Part shown: positions 43,662 to 52,157 of the stretch, one piece after another | How positions within the stretch are numbered: position 1 is the first letter of the stretch | Layout of the letters: each line of letters begins with the position of its first letter | Assembly: GCF_900114115.1 (NCBI RefSeq) | Contig: NZ_FORX01000003.1 | Location: 186,001 to 250,000, forward strand | DNA length: 64,000 nt | Direction: 5' to 3' | Origin: Desulfomicrobium apsheronum | GTDB lineage: Bacteria; Desulfobacterota; Desulfovibrionia; Desulfovibrionales; Desulfomicrobiaceae | Position numbers and translations under genes: made by a program | The notes under the pieces: model-generated | What the model was told of the DNA's origin: nothing | The model's database searches: none | Seen by the model: only the letters and a program-made list of their open reading frames with translations

Positions 43662-44061
43662 CCCGGTCGCCATCTCCGACACAACGCGCAAGTTTTCCAG
43701 TACGTGACAATCGAAAATTGACCATCTGTACTCACCGAATGCTGACCACCTTGAGCCCACCCTCCTGAAAAGCACAGAACCATGCTTTTGCCGACCGCCT
43801 GCGCATATGGATATGAGAAGAATACGACTGTAAAACAACATATGTCCAATTTATGACACAAATGAAATAAATTAATACGACCTTATAAGTCCGAAATAAG
43901 TCAGGATGAAATATCTATTTCGCACTCTAATCGCATGATTTCCCCATCGTTCCCTTCTGATCGGCAATCAACTTTCATGCAAAGAGATTTTTGCATTGAC
44001 AGCGGCGTCACATTTTTACCAGCTTGTCGCATTCAGACCAGACATTCATCAGAGGCTGCTC
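43662..44061. other. AT-rich gap before the ABC exporter
   Basis: 400 bases, AT-rich at 43840-43940, with no convincing gene. It contains the inverted repeat described separately and a TTGACA at 43996-44001, but no good -10 box at normal spacing. Confidence 0.4.
43977..43996. promoter_or_regulatory. Inverted repeat ATGCAAA-N6-TTTGCAT
   Basis: Perfect 7-base inverted repeat whose last base starts a TTGACA hexamer, 66 bases before the ABC ATPase start; candidate operator. Confidence 0.4.
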
Positions 44062-45045
44062 ATGAACGAATCGACCACCGCCATCGAGGTCAAAGGCCTT
44101 AAAAAATCTTTCGGAGCCGTCCACGCGGTCGCGGACATCTCCTTTACCGTGGAACAGGGCGAGGTCTTTGGCTTGCTGGGTCCCAACGGGGCGGGCAAAA
44201 CCACGACCATCAACATGCTGACCGGTCTGGCCAGGCCCGATGCCGGAACCTTTCGCATCAAGGGCATCGACTGCACGGCCAACCTGCGGGCCGCGCAGCA
44301 TCTGGTCGGAGTGGTGCCGGACGAAAGCAACCTGTATGCGGAACTGACCGGCTTCGAGAATCTCTGTTTCTGCGCCGCCCTTTACGGGTTGCGCAAACCC
44401 GAACGCGTGGCGCGGGCACGCGAACTGCTCGAAACCTTCGGGCTTTCGGATGCGGCGGATCGCAAATTCGCGGGTTATTCCAAAGGCATGAAGCGCAAGT
44501 TGACCATCGCGGCAGGCATCATCCACAAACCCGACATCCTTTTCCTGGACGAACCCACCACGGGAGTGGACGTAGGCAGCGCCCGGCAGCTGCGCCAGAT
44601 CGTCATGAACCTCAAGAAGACTCGCACCACGGTTCTTTTGACCACGCACTACATCGAAGAGGCCGAACGCCTGTGCGACCGTATCGCCTTTATTGTTGAG
44701 GGGCGCATCGTGCACACCGGAACCGTCGAGGAACTGCTTCAGCCCGTGCAGGCCTGCCATTCCATGCGCATCCAGTGCAGTGGCATGCCGCCCGGCATCG
44801 TCGCCGCCCTGAGGGAAACGTTCGCTGATCTTGATTTTTCCCTGCTGGAACCGGAACTCTTACGTGTGGACTCGGGCGCTCCGGTGCGCGTCGGGCCGCT
44901 GGTGCGCTTTCTGGAGGATGCCGGGGGCGAAGTGGCCGAAGCCCGCAGGCTGCGACCGTCCCTGGAGGACGTGTTCGTGCGCGTGACCGGCCTTGAGGCG
45001 AAGGTGCTGCGCGGAGAAAAGGAAAAAAAGGGAGGTCGGCAATGA
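44062..45045 (+). CDS. ABC exporter ATP-binding protein
   Basis: Cytoplasmic ATPase of 327 residues, ABC-2 (DrrA-like) class: Walker A GPNGAGKTTT (about residues 40-49), Q-loop region altered to VVPDES, signature YSKGMKRKLTIA, Walker B ILFLDEPTTGVD and the switch His in LLTTHYIEE. A C-terminal extension of about 90 residues is typical of drug or lipid exporters. The signature is YSKGM rather than LSGGQ, which is common in this class. The permease gene overlaps its stop by four bases. Confidence 0.9.
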   Translation: MNESTTAIEVKGLKKSFGAVHAVADISFTVEQGEVFGLLGPNGAGKTTTINMLTGLARPDAGTFRIKGIDCTANLRAAQHLVGVVPDESNLYAELTGFENLCFCAALYGLRKPERVARARELLETFGLSDAADRKFAGYSKGMKRKLTIAAGIIHKPDILFLDEPTTGVDVGSARQLRQIVMNLKKTRTTVLLTTHYIEEAERLCDRIAFIVEGRIVHTGTVEELLQPVQACHSMRIQCSGMPPGIVAALRETFADLDFSLLEPELLRVDSGAPVRVGPLVRFLEDAGGEVAEARRLRPSLEDVFVRVTGLEAKVLRGEKEKKGGRQ

Positions 45046-45779
45046 AGCGCTGGATCGCATTCTGGAACATCCTGCTCAAGGACGTGCGCACCTACTATCT
45101 GAAGCCGCCCAACCTGAGCTGGGGACTTATCTTCCCCCTGGCCTGGACAGGCATGTTCTTCATCAAGACCGGCAGCGGCATCGAAAGCATCTCCACCGTG
45201 CTTCCCGGCGTGGTGTGCGTGTCCATCCTCTTCGGAACGACCTCCATGCTCGCGGTGACCATAACCTTTGAAAAAAAGACCCGCTCCTTCGAACGCCTGC
45301 TCCTGGCCCCCATCCCGCTGACCCTGCTCATGCTGGCCAAGACCAGCGGCGCCATCGTCTTCGGCACATTGAACGCATTCGTCCCCGTGCTTCTGGCCGC
45401 ATGGCTTGCGGATCTGGGCCAGATAGCGTGGGGCTCCTTCGCCCTGGCCGCGATCATGATCGCAGTGGCCTCCACTTTCCAGGGTCTCTTCATCGCCGTG
45501 GCCGTAAGCGAAGTCTTCGAGGCGCAGACATTTTCCAACTTCTTCCGCTTTCCCATGATCTTCCTGTGCGGCCTCTTTCTCCCGATCGCCAAGCTGCCCC
45601 TTCTGCTCCAACCAGTTTCCTACGCCCTGCCCCTGACTTACGGGGCCGACGCCCTGCATGGCGCGGTAAACGGAAACCACGTGCTGCCGATGAACCTGAA
45701 TTATCTGGTGCTGGGCGGATTCTGCGCGGTCTTGTTCACGGCGAGCCTATGGAATATCAAACGCAAATGGATTGTCTGA
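45042..45779 (+). CDS. ABC-2 type permease
   Basis: Membrane protein of 245 residues with six helices and the ABC-2 family phrase FFRFPMIFLCGLFLPIAKLP near residue 166, followed by YALPLTYGADAL. Forms an exporter with the preceding ATPase; substrate unknown. Confidence 0.88.
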   Translation: MKRWIAFWNILLKDVRTYYLKPPNLSWGLIFPLAWTGMFFIKTGSGIESISTVLPGVVCVSILFGTTSMLAVTITFEKKTRSFERLLLAPIPLTLLMLAKTSGAIVFGTLNAFVPVLLAAWLADLGQIAWGSFALAAIMIAVASTFQGLFIAVAVSEVFEAQTFSNFFRFPMIFLCGLFLPIAKLPLLLQPVSYALPLTYGADALHGAVNGNHVLPMNLNYLVLGGFCAVLFTASLWNIKRKWIV

Positions 45780-45891
45780 GCAGAGGACCCGTAGCCGCGC
45801 AGGCTTCCTGGACCAAACACGCCCCGAACGCACAACCGGGACTGATGTTCGCGGCACAAGTCCAGGCAGCGCTCATCAAAGGAGGCACCCG

Positions 45892-47145
45892 ATGGTCAAG
45901 TTGATCGATGTGAGGATTCTCAAGATTTTCGTAGGCGAGGCGGCACGACACAAAGGCTCTCCGCTCCACGACGTCATTGTCGATGAGGCCCGCCGACGCG
46001 GCATGGCCGGGGCCTCGGTTTGCCGGGGCTTCATGGGCTTCGGGGCAAGCAATCTTCTGCACACGGCCAAGATCCTGCGGCTGGCCGAGGATCTGCCGAT
46101 CATCGTGGAGATCGTGGACACGCCGTCGCGCATCGCCGATTTTCTGCCCGTGGTCGACGCGCTCGTCGAGGAAGGGAGTATCGTGGTCCAGGATGGCCAG
46201 GCCATCTTCCACCTGCCCATGCGCATCCGCGACGTGATGACCGAGCAGGTCGTTACCGTGGACACCCTGACGCCTCTGCACGAGGTGGTGGATCTGCTGC
46301 TGCACAGGGAGGTAAAAGCCGTCCCGGTCATGGAAGCCGGGCGTATTGCCGGCATCATCACCGGCGGCGACCTGCTGTCCCGTGCGCGAATGCCCCTGCG
46401 GCTGGACATGCACGGTCGCGTGCCGTCCGGACTGCGCCACAAGCACAGTCATTGCCTGGAATTCGAAGGGCTCAAAGCGCGCGACATCATGTCGGCTCCG
46501 GTCACGACCCTCAATATCACGACCACGGTCACGGACGCCCTGAAGCTGATGGCTACCCGCAACATCAAGCGCCTACCGGTCACGGCCGAAGACGGGACGC
46601 TGATGGGCATCGTCAGCCGCGCGGACGTGCTCGCGGCCATCGGGCGCACATCCGCAGTGGCGGCGCATCTCGACGTCCTGCCCGAAGGCGTGCACGCCTT
46701 TGCCCGTGACGTGCTGTTCACGGACGTGCCCACCGCCGCTCCGGACGCGCCGCTGACCGACATTCTGAAAAAGCTTGTCGCATCTCCTCTACGCCGAGTG
46801 GTCATCGTGGATGCGGACAGGACGATCCGTGGCATCATTCACGACTGGGATCTCTTGCAGTGCTTCGTGCGTCAGAACTCTCCCACCCTGGTGGCCAAGA
46901 TCCTCGGCGTCCTGACTCAGCGCGAGGCCGTGCCCACGACGCTTGAAGGCACCGCCGAGGAAGTCATGTTCCACGAAGTGCTCAGCGTAAGTCCCGATAC
47001 CCCCTTGAGCGAAGTCATCCGCACCCTCGTGGACAACGGGGTCAAGCGTCTGGTGGTCGCCGACGAAAAAGGGCGCCTGCTCGGCATGGTCGACCGGGAC
47101 GTGATTCTGAAGGCGCTGGCCGGACAGAGCTCGCCTGAAGTTTGA
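45892..47145 (+). CDS. DUF190 protein with four CBS domains
   Basis: Cytoplasmic protein of 417 residues. Residues 1-105 are a DUF190 domain (KIFVGEAARHKGSPLHDVIV, GASVCRGFMGFG, VEIVDTP), which has a PII-like ferredoxin fold. Two pairs of CBS domains follow (about 115-255 and 280-415), recognised by repeated RDIMSAPVTTL, IKRLPVTAEDG and GMVDRDVIL phrases. Such proteins sense nucleotides and regulate transport or enzymes. AAAGGAGG lies 8 bases before ATG 45892. It sits 112 bases after the ABC-2 permease and may regulate it. Confidence 0.85.
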   Translation: MVKLIDVRILKIFVGEAARHKGSPLHDVIVDEARRRGMAGASVCRGFMGFGASNLLHTAKILRLAEDLPIIVEIVDTPSRIADFLPVVDALVEEGSIVVQDGQAIFHLPMRIRDVMTEQVVTVDTLTPLHEVVDLLLHREVKAVPVMEAGRIAGIITGGDLLSRARMPLRLDMHGRVPSGLRHKHSHCLEFEGLKARDIMSAPVTTLNITTTVTDALKLMATRNIKRLPVTAEDGTLMGIVSRADVLAAIGRTSAVAAHLDVLPEGVHAFARDVLFTDVPTAAPDAPLTDILKKLVASPLRRVVIVDADRTIRGIIHDWDLLQCFVRQNSPTLVAKILGVLTQREAVPTTLEGTAEEVMFHEVLSVSPDTPLSEVIRTLVDNGVKRLVVADEKGRLLGMVDRDVILKALAGQSSPEV

Positions 47146-47154
47146 GCGGTCGCA

Positions 47155-48015
47155 TCACAGGGCCGCTCCCACCTCCTCCGGCGCAGCCATGCGCGGGGCG
47201 TCCTCTTCGCGTTCCCTGATCTGGAAGCGTTCCTTTATGCGTGCCAGTGAGACAAGCTGCCCCTCTCGCGCCGACGGGGTGAGAAAGGATTTGAGCTTCA
47301 CTTCGAGCACGCGGGGGTTGAGTTCGCTCTGAATGGCTCGCACGCCCTCGATGATGATCTTCTGAAGCAGAAGCTCGTGGTCCGTGACCTCGCGAATCCG
47401 GGCGGCCAGCGGCAGGAAGACGAAATTGGCCAGGATGACGCCGTAAAGAGTCGAAGTCAGGGCAATGGGGATGGTCGCCAGCACAACCCCCGTGTCATTC
47501 ACGCCGGAAAGCATGCCGATGAGTCCCACCACGCTGCCCGCCAGCCCGATGGCCGGACAGATGTCGGCCATGACCCGCAGCACGCGCTCGGATTCATCGC
47601 GGCGCTGCTTGAAGAAATACATCTCCGTGTTCAGGATGTCGGTGGTTTGCTCCCGGGAGTAGTTGTCGACCACAAAACCCAGTGCCCGCCGCAGAAACAT
47701 GATGGAGGTCTCGCGCTCGTCTTCGACCAGGGTGTGCAACCCGCGAATTCGGCTCTTGACCGACAGGTCCACCAAAATCTCGACTATGGCGGCCGGCTCC
47801 TTCATTCGCGAGCGGTAGGAATTGCGCAGCACCTTGCTCACGAACCCGAGGCGTTCCATCCGGAAGCTGGCGATGGCCGTGCCCAGGCAGCCGCCGAAGA
47901 CAATCAGGAACGCGGACAGGTTGAAATACTGCCCCACATCACCGCTGATCACGAAACCGGCTCCAAAAATCAGGCCGCAGAGCAGCAGGCCCAGAATCGT
48001 TTTTCCTTCCATCAT
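47155..48015 (-). CDS. MotA-like stator protein
   Basis: Inner-membrane protein of 286 residues with four helices and the MotA/ExbB-type core: MADICPAIGLAGSVVGLIGML (about residue 157) and IALTSTLYGVILANFVFLPLA. The cytoplasmic loop has charged residues (RNSYRSRMKEP). Length and layout are those of MotA rather than ExbB. The start is set by a four-base overlap with the MotB-like gene. No flagellar genes are adjacent. Confidence 0.82.
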   Translation of the reverse strand: MMEGKTILGLLLCGLIFGAGFVISGDVGQYFNLSAFLIVFGGCLGTAIASFRMERLGFVSKVLRNSYRSRMKEPAAIVEILVDLSVKSRIRGLHTLVEDERETSIMFLRRALGFVVDNYSREQTTDILNTEMYFFKQRRDESERVLRVMADICPAIGLAGSVVGLIGMLSGVNDTGVVLATIPIALTSTLYGVILANFVFLPLAARIREVTDHELLLQKIIIEGVRAIQSELNPRVLEVKLKSFLTPSAREGQLVSLARIKERFQIREREEDAPRMAAPEEVGAAL

Positions 48016-48899
48016 TGCCCTCCTGGCTTCGATGCGGCAAGCCATTGCCGAAACCCTTCTCCGGTCGGGGCATTCACCGTGGGCAGGGGCTCTGTCGGAT
48101 TTTCCGAACTCAAGACCAATTCCACCCGCCAGCCGACACGGATTCCGTCACCATCCACCAACGGGCGCTGATCCCCGTAACCGGCCACGAGCATGCGCCC
48201 GGCGGGCAGACCCGCGTCCCGCATCAGAAAATCCGCCACATCGGAGGCCATGGCCACCGACAGCTTCCAGGGCCCCATGGCACCCACCGCCGCGCCATCG
48301 GGCGCCGCATGGCCGACTACGGACAGAACATGCGGCGCGCTGCCCAGGATTTCGCCCATGTCCAGCAGCGTTTTTTTGACATCGCCCCGCAGAACGGTGC
48401 CGCTTCCTTCAAAAAGAAAATCGCCCGGGAGCACCACATGCAGTGATTCTCCCGGGACCGACTGCACCGTGACCACGGCTTGCAGCCCATCGCGCGCGAT
48501 CAGGTCACGCAACCGGTCGTGCAGACGATCCAGAATCGATCCGGCCAAAGCCTGGGGCGGAACGGTCTCAGTCCCCAGCGGCAAGGCCTGCACGGAGAAT
48601 TCCGAAACCGATTTGTATTGGATCTTGGGCAGTTGAAAAATATAAAGGGCGGCGAACATGATGAACATGGTCATCATCAGATCCGACCAGCAAATGACCC
48701 AACTGGCGGGCCGGAACTGCTGCTCCCGGGCAAAAATGTCAAAGTGTTGACCAAAAGCGTTCCCGCCGGGATGCTCTCCATCACCGCCGTTTATACCGCC
48801 AAAGGGCTCTGCCGCGCCTTCCATGGCCCGCTTGCCAGGCCCGGGCCGGGAAAGCCGCGCCGACACGTCGCGCATGATTTCAGGTGTTGGTTCTCGCAT
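48012..48899 (-). CDS. MotB-like stator protein with OmpA domain
   Basis: Protein of 295 residues. After an unusually long polar N-terminus (about 65 residues), one helix carries the putative proton-binding aspartate (WVICWSDLMMTMFIMFAALY). The periplasmic half ends in an OmpA/MotB peptidoglycan-binding domain (VVGHAAPDG, LPAGRMLVAGYGDQRPL). GGAGG lies 6 bases before the ATG at 48899. With the MotA-like protein it forms a proton-driven stator, flagellar or other. Confidence 0.82.
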   Translation of the reverse strand: MREPTPEIMRDVSARLSRPGPGKRAMEGAAEPFGGINGGDGEHPGGNAFGQHFDIFAREQQFRPASWVICWSDLMMTMFIMFAALYIFQLPKIQYKSVSEFSVQALPLGTETVPPQALAGSILDRLHDRLRDLIARDGLQAVVTVQSVPGESLHVVLPGDFLFEGSGTVLRGDVKKTLLDMGEILGSAPHVLSVVGHAAPDGAAVGAMGPWKLSVAMASDVADFLMRDAGLPAGRMLVAGYGDQRPLVDGDGIRVGWRVELVLSSENPTEPLPTVNAPTGEGFRQWLAASKPGGQ

Positions 48900-49038
48900 G
48901 GGAATCCTCCGCCTAAGCATGAGCCAAATTCATGCCAACGAAGAAATGGATCTACCAATCCCAAACGCGCCACGGCTTGCACGGACATCTGGAAAGCTGT
49001 ATGGCAAAAACCAAACGTAACCCCAACCTGGAGGAATC

Positions 49039-49221
49039 ATGACCATAGTAATCGACCACGAAGAATGCATCGGCTGCGAAAGTTGTGTGGAACTTTGTCC
49101 TGAAGTTTTTGCCATGATCGACGGCGAAGAAAAAGCCATGGTCACGGCCCCGGACTCCACAGCCGAATGCGCCCAGGACGCCATCGACGCCTGCCCCGTC
49201 GAAGCCATCAGCAAGGAATAA
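49039..49221 (+). CDS. Ferredoxin, Desulfovibrio type, six cysteines
   Basis: Small electron carrier of 60 residues. Cysteines at 10, 13, 16, 20, 44 and 52 reproduce, with an offset of two, the pattern of Desulfovibrio gigas ferredoxin (8, 11, 14, 18, 42, 50): C10, C13, C16 and C52 would bind one [3Fe-4S]/[4Fe-4S] cluster, and C20 and C44 may form a disulfide. It is acidic. GGAGG precedes the ATG. It is monocistronic, with its own terminator. Plausible partner of the aldehyde oxidoreductase at 28.7 kb. Confidence 0.94.
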
Positions 49222-49241
49222 CCCGGCTTTTCAACCTGAAG

Positions 49242-49270
49242 AGGGGGGCTCGGCTCCCCTTTTTCTTTGA
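49242..49270 (+). terminator. Terminator after ferredoxin
   Basis: AGGGGGGC (49242-49249) pairs, with one G-T pair, with GCTCCCCT (49253-49260), followed by TTTT. Confidence 0.65.
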
Positions 49271-49332
49271 CGCCAACCGATGGAGCACAAGACGCAAATC
49301 CGCGCCGTCTTCCTGCCCTCAAAGCCTGGGTC

Positions 49333-50871
49333 CTAGTGCATGCCTTCGGGCATGTGCGTGCCGTGGTTGGGCCTTTTGATGATCCACATGAACACCGCCA
49401 ATCCAAAAAAGAACAGGGCCTGGATGTAGAAGACGTCCACGTAGGCCATGTATGCGGCCTGTTTGAGCACATGGCTGTAGATGACCCCTGCGGCCTGCAC
49501 GGGATCAAGCCCCATGAATTTTTCCAGGGCGTCGCGGGCCTGGGTGAACGGTGGATCGTAGGGCGTCAGGTGTTCGACCAGATGATGCTGGTGCACCTGG
49601 GCCCGGCGGGCCAGGATCGTGGTCACGAAGGCCGTGCCGAAGGAACCGCCCAGATTGCGCAGCAGATTGAAGAGGGCCGAGGCGTTGTTCATGCTCTCGC
49701 GCGGGATGAAGGCCATGGTCAGATACGACAGCGGCACGAAGAAGAAGGCGATGCCGATGGCCTGGATGTTACGCCCGTGAATAGCCGTATCGATGTCGAT
49801 CTGCAGGGTGAAATTGGACATGAACAGAAGGGAGAACCCCGAGACCGTCAGTCCGAAACAAAGCAGAAAACGGGCGTCGATCTTCTCCGTGAGTTTCCCC
49901 GCCACGGGCAGGAGCAGGAGCATGATGGCTCCGCTTGGCCCAAGAACCAGACCCGCTAGATACGATGTGTAGCCCATCAGGTTTTGCAGATACATGGGCA
50001 AAAGCACGATGGACCCGAAAAACGCGAAAAATCCAAAAAACATGACCACGTTGCCGGCCGCGAAATTGGGGTAGCGGAAGGTGCGCAGATTGATGATCGG
50101 GTTGGAATGCCGAAGCTCCCACCAGACCAGCGCGCACAGGCAGATCGCAGCCAGGATGCTCAGTATCACGATGTGCTGCGAGGCGAACCAGTCGTCTCCC
50201 TGCCCCTTGTCGAGCACGATCTGCAAGCAGCCAAGCCCCACGGACAGGAGTGCAAGGCCCAGATAGTCCACCTTTTCCCCGGCCACGCGACGCTCTTGAT
50301 AGGAGGGGTCGAAGATGAAGGACCAGCACATGAAAAGAGACAGAATGCCCAGCGGCACGTTGATGTAGAATATCCAGATCCAGGAATAGTTGTCCGTGAT
50401 GTACCCGCCGAGCAGCGGCCCCAGGATAGGGCCGAGGACCGCGCCCATGGCGAAGATGGCCATGGCCAGCCCGCGCTGCCGGGGCGGAAAGGTCTCAAGC
50501 AGAATGGCCTGGGACATGGGCTGCAGGCCGCCGCCGCCGATGCCCTGGATGATCCGGAACACGACCAGGGCTTCAAGGCTCTGAGCCAGGCCGCAAAGCA
50601 TGGAGGCCAGTGTGAACAGTGTCACCGAGGCCATGAGGTAGTTCTTGCGCCCCATGATCCGGGCCAGCCAGCCGCTCATGGGAATGACGATGGCATTGGC
50701 GACCAGATAGGAGGTCAGAACCCAGGTCACCTCGTCCTGACCAGCGGACAGGGAGCCCTGAATATGCCCCAGCGCCACGTTGGCGATGGACGTATCGAGA
50801 ATTTCCAGCAGCGTCGGGATCATGACGCTGAGGGTGATGAGCCACTTGCCCGTGGCGCGCGCGGGAGCCAT
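49333..50871 (-). CDS. emrB: DHA2 drug:proton antiporter, EmrB-like
   Basis: Membrane protein of 512 residues with about fourteen helices. Family motifs: LDTSIANVAL in helix 1, SGWLARIMGRK (motif A), FRIIQGIGGGGLQP (motif B) and GAVLGPILGPLLGGYI (antiporter motif C). With the EmrA-type adaptor encoded just upstream it would form a tripartite exporter across both membranes. The gap to that gene is 4 bases. Confidence 0.93.
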   Translation of the reverse strand: MAPARATGKWLITLSVMIPTLLEILDTSIANVALGHIQGSLSAGQDEVTWVLTSYLVANAIVIPMSGWLARIMGRKNYLMASVTLFTLASMLCGLAQSLEALVVFRIIQGIGGGGLQPMSQAILLETFPPRQRGLAMAIFAMGAVLGPILGPLLGGYITDNYSWIWIFYINVPLGILSLFMCWSFIFDPSYQERRVAGEKVDYLGLALLSVGLGCLQIVLDKGQGDDWFASQHIVILSILAAICLCALVWWELRHSNPIINLRTFRYPNFAAGNVVMFFGFFAFFGSIVLLPMYLQNLMGYTSYLAGLVLGPSGAIMLLLLPVAGKLTEKIDARFLLCFGLTVSGFSLLFMSNFTLQIDIDTAIHGRNIQAIGIAFFFVPLSYLTMAFIPRESMNNASALFNLLRNLGGSFGTAFVTTILARRAQVHQHHLVEHLTPYDPPFTQARDALEKFMGLDPVQAAGVIYSHVLKQAAYMAYVDVFYIQALFFFGLAVFMWIIKRPNHGTHMPEGMH

Positions 50872-50875
50872 GGAT

Positions 50876-52078
50876 CTAGTCCAGATGGATGGTCGGAACG
50901 ACGCTCATGCCCAGCCGCAGGCTGTCCGTCGCATTGGCCGATTCAAGAACGATCTTGACCGGAATGCGCTGCACTACCTTCACGTAGTTGCCCATGGCGT
51001 TCTCCGGGGGAAAGAGGGAAAAAACCGCGCCCGTTCCGGCCATGACCGACTCCACCCGGCCCGAGAGCTCCCGGTCGGGAAAGCTGTCCACTTTGATATC
51101 GACCCGCTGTCCGGGTCGCACCCTGGTCAGTTGGGTCTCCTTGAAATTGGCAGTCACCCAGAGCTGGTCCTGGTGCAGGGGCACAAGCGCCATGATGGGC
51201 TGCCCTGCTGTCACGCTCTGTCCGACCTGAACCCGCTTCTTGGTCACATGCCCTTTTGCCGGAGCCAGGATGCGGGTGTAGTCCAGATCGAGTTCGGCCT
51301 TGCGCACCTTCGCCCGGGCCAGGTCCACCCGCGCCTCCTGGGCCGCCACCTCCAGATCCTTGATCGAAGCCACCTCGTGCCCGGTCTGGGCCAGGCCGAT
51401 ATTGGCCTGAAGGCGCGCCACATTTTCGCGCAGCGAAGCCCGATTGCGCTCCGCCGCATCCGCCTTGTCACGGGCGGCGGCAGTCCTTGCGCGGGCACTG
51501 TCCAGGCCGGAGCGGGCCTCGTCCAAAGCGGATTCGGCAACGACCCCGCCCTGACGCAATTCGAAAAGACGATTGAAACCAAGCTCCGCATTCTTGAGCT
51601 CCGCCTCGGCCTGCAGCACCATCTGTCTGGCTGCGGCCTCTTCGAGGCGGGCCTGATCCAGGCTGCGCATCAAGCTGTCGAGCTGGGCGCGTGCGCCCAT
51701 GACCTGAAATTCGGTCTGACTTTTTTGCAGGGGCACGCCCTTGCGCAGAGACTCCAGTTGCGCCTCGGCCGTGGCCAGATCGGCCCGCGCCTGGGCAACC
51801 CCCACCTCGTAACCGACGGGGTCGAGGACCAGAAGCGGCTGCCCCTCCTCCACGAGCTGGTTGTCCTCCACCAGATCCTGCAAGATGTACCCGTCCACCC
51901 GTGGCGTTATCTGATAGATCCGGCCATCGACAAAGGCGTCGTCCGTGGACACCCGTCCCAGGCCGCGCACGTACTGCAGGATGCCGATCCCGAGGATGAT
52001 AAGGAAGACGATCAATACGACGAAACGCTTGCGACCTGCACGGCCATTGGCGGGGGCGGTATCTGGAGTGGTGGTCAT
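50876..52078 (-). CDS. emrA: EmrA-like membrane fusion protein
   Basis: Adaptor of 400 residues: N-terminal anchor (residues 18-38), the beta-strand VSTDDAFVDGRIYQITPRVDGYI, a long alpha-helical hairpin (about residues 90-235), the lipoyl half APAKGHVTKKRVQVGQSV and a beta barrel with NFKETQLTRVRPGQ. The start at 52078 follows AAAGGGA. Partner of the EmrB-like pump. Confidence 0.92.
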   Translation of the reverse strand: MTTTPDTAPANGRAGRKRFVVLIVFLIILGIGILQYVRGLGRVSTDDAFVDGRIYQITPRVDGYILQDLVEDNQLVEEGQPLLVLDPVGYEVGVAQARADLATAEAQLESLRKGVPLQKSQTEFQVMGARAQLDSLMRSLDQARLEEAAARQMVLQAEAELKNAELGFNRLFELRQGGVVAESALDEARSGLDSARARTAAARDKADAAERNRASLRENVARLQANIGLAQTGHEVASIKDLEVAAQEARVDLARAKVRKAELDLDYTRILAPAKGHVTKKRVQVGQSVTAGQPIMALVPLHQDQLWVTANFKETQLTRVRPGQRVDIKVDSFPDRELSGRVESVMAGTGAVFSLFPPENAMGNYVKVVQRIPVKIVLESANATDSLRLGMSVVPTIHLD

Positions 52079-52157
52079 GAAATTTTCCCTTTCACGTTTT
52101 ATTAAAACATGGAGGGCGGTAAACCTGTCCGCCTCCCTTGGCAAGACCCTGCCACGT

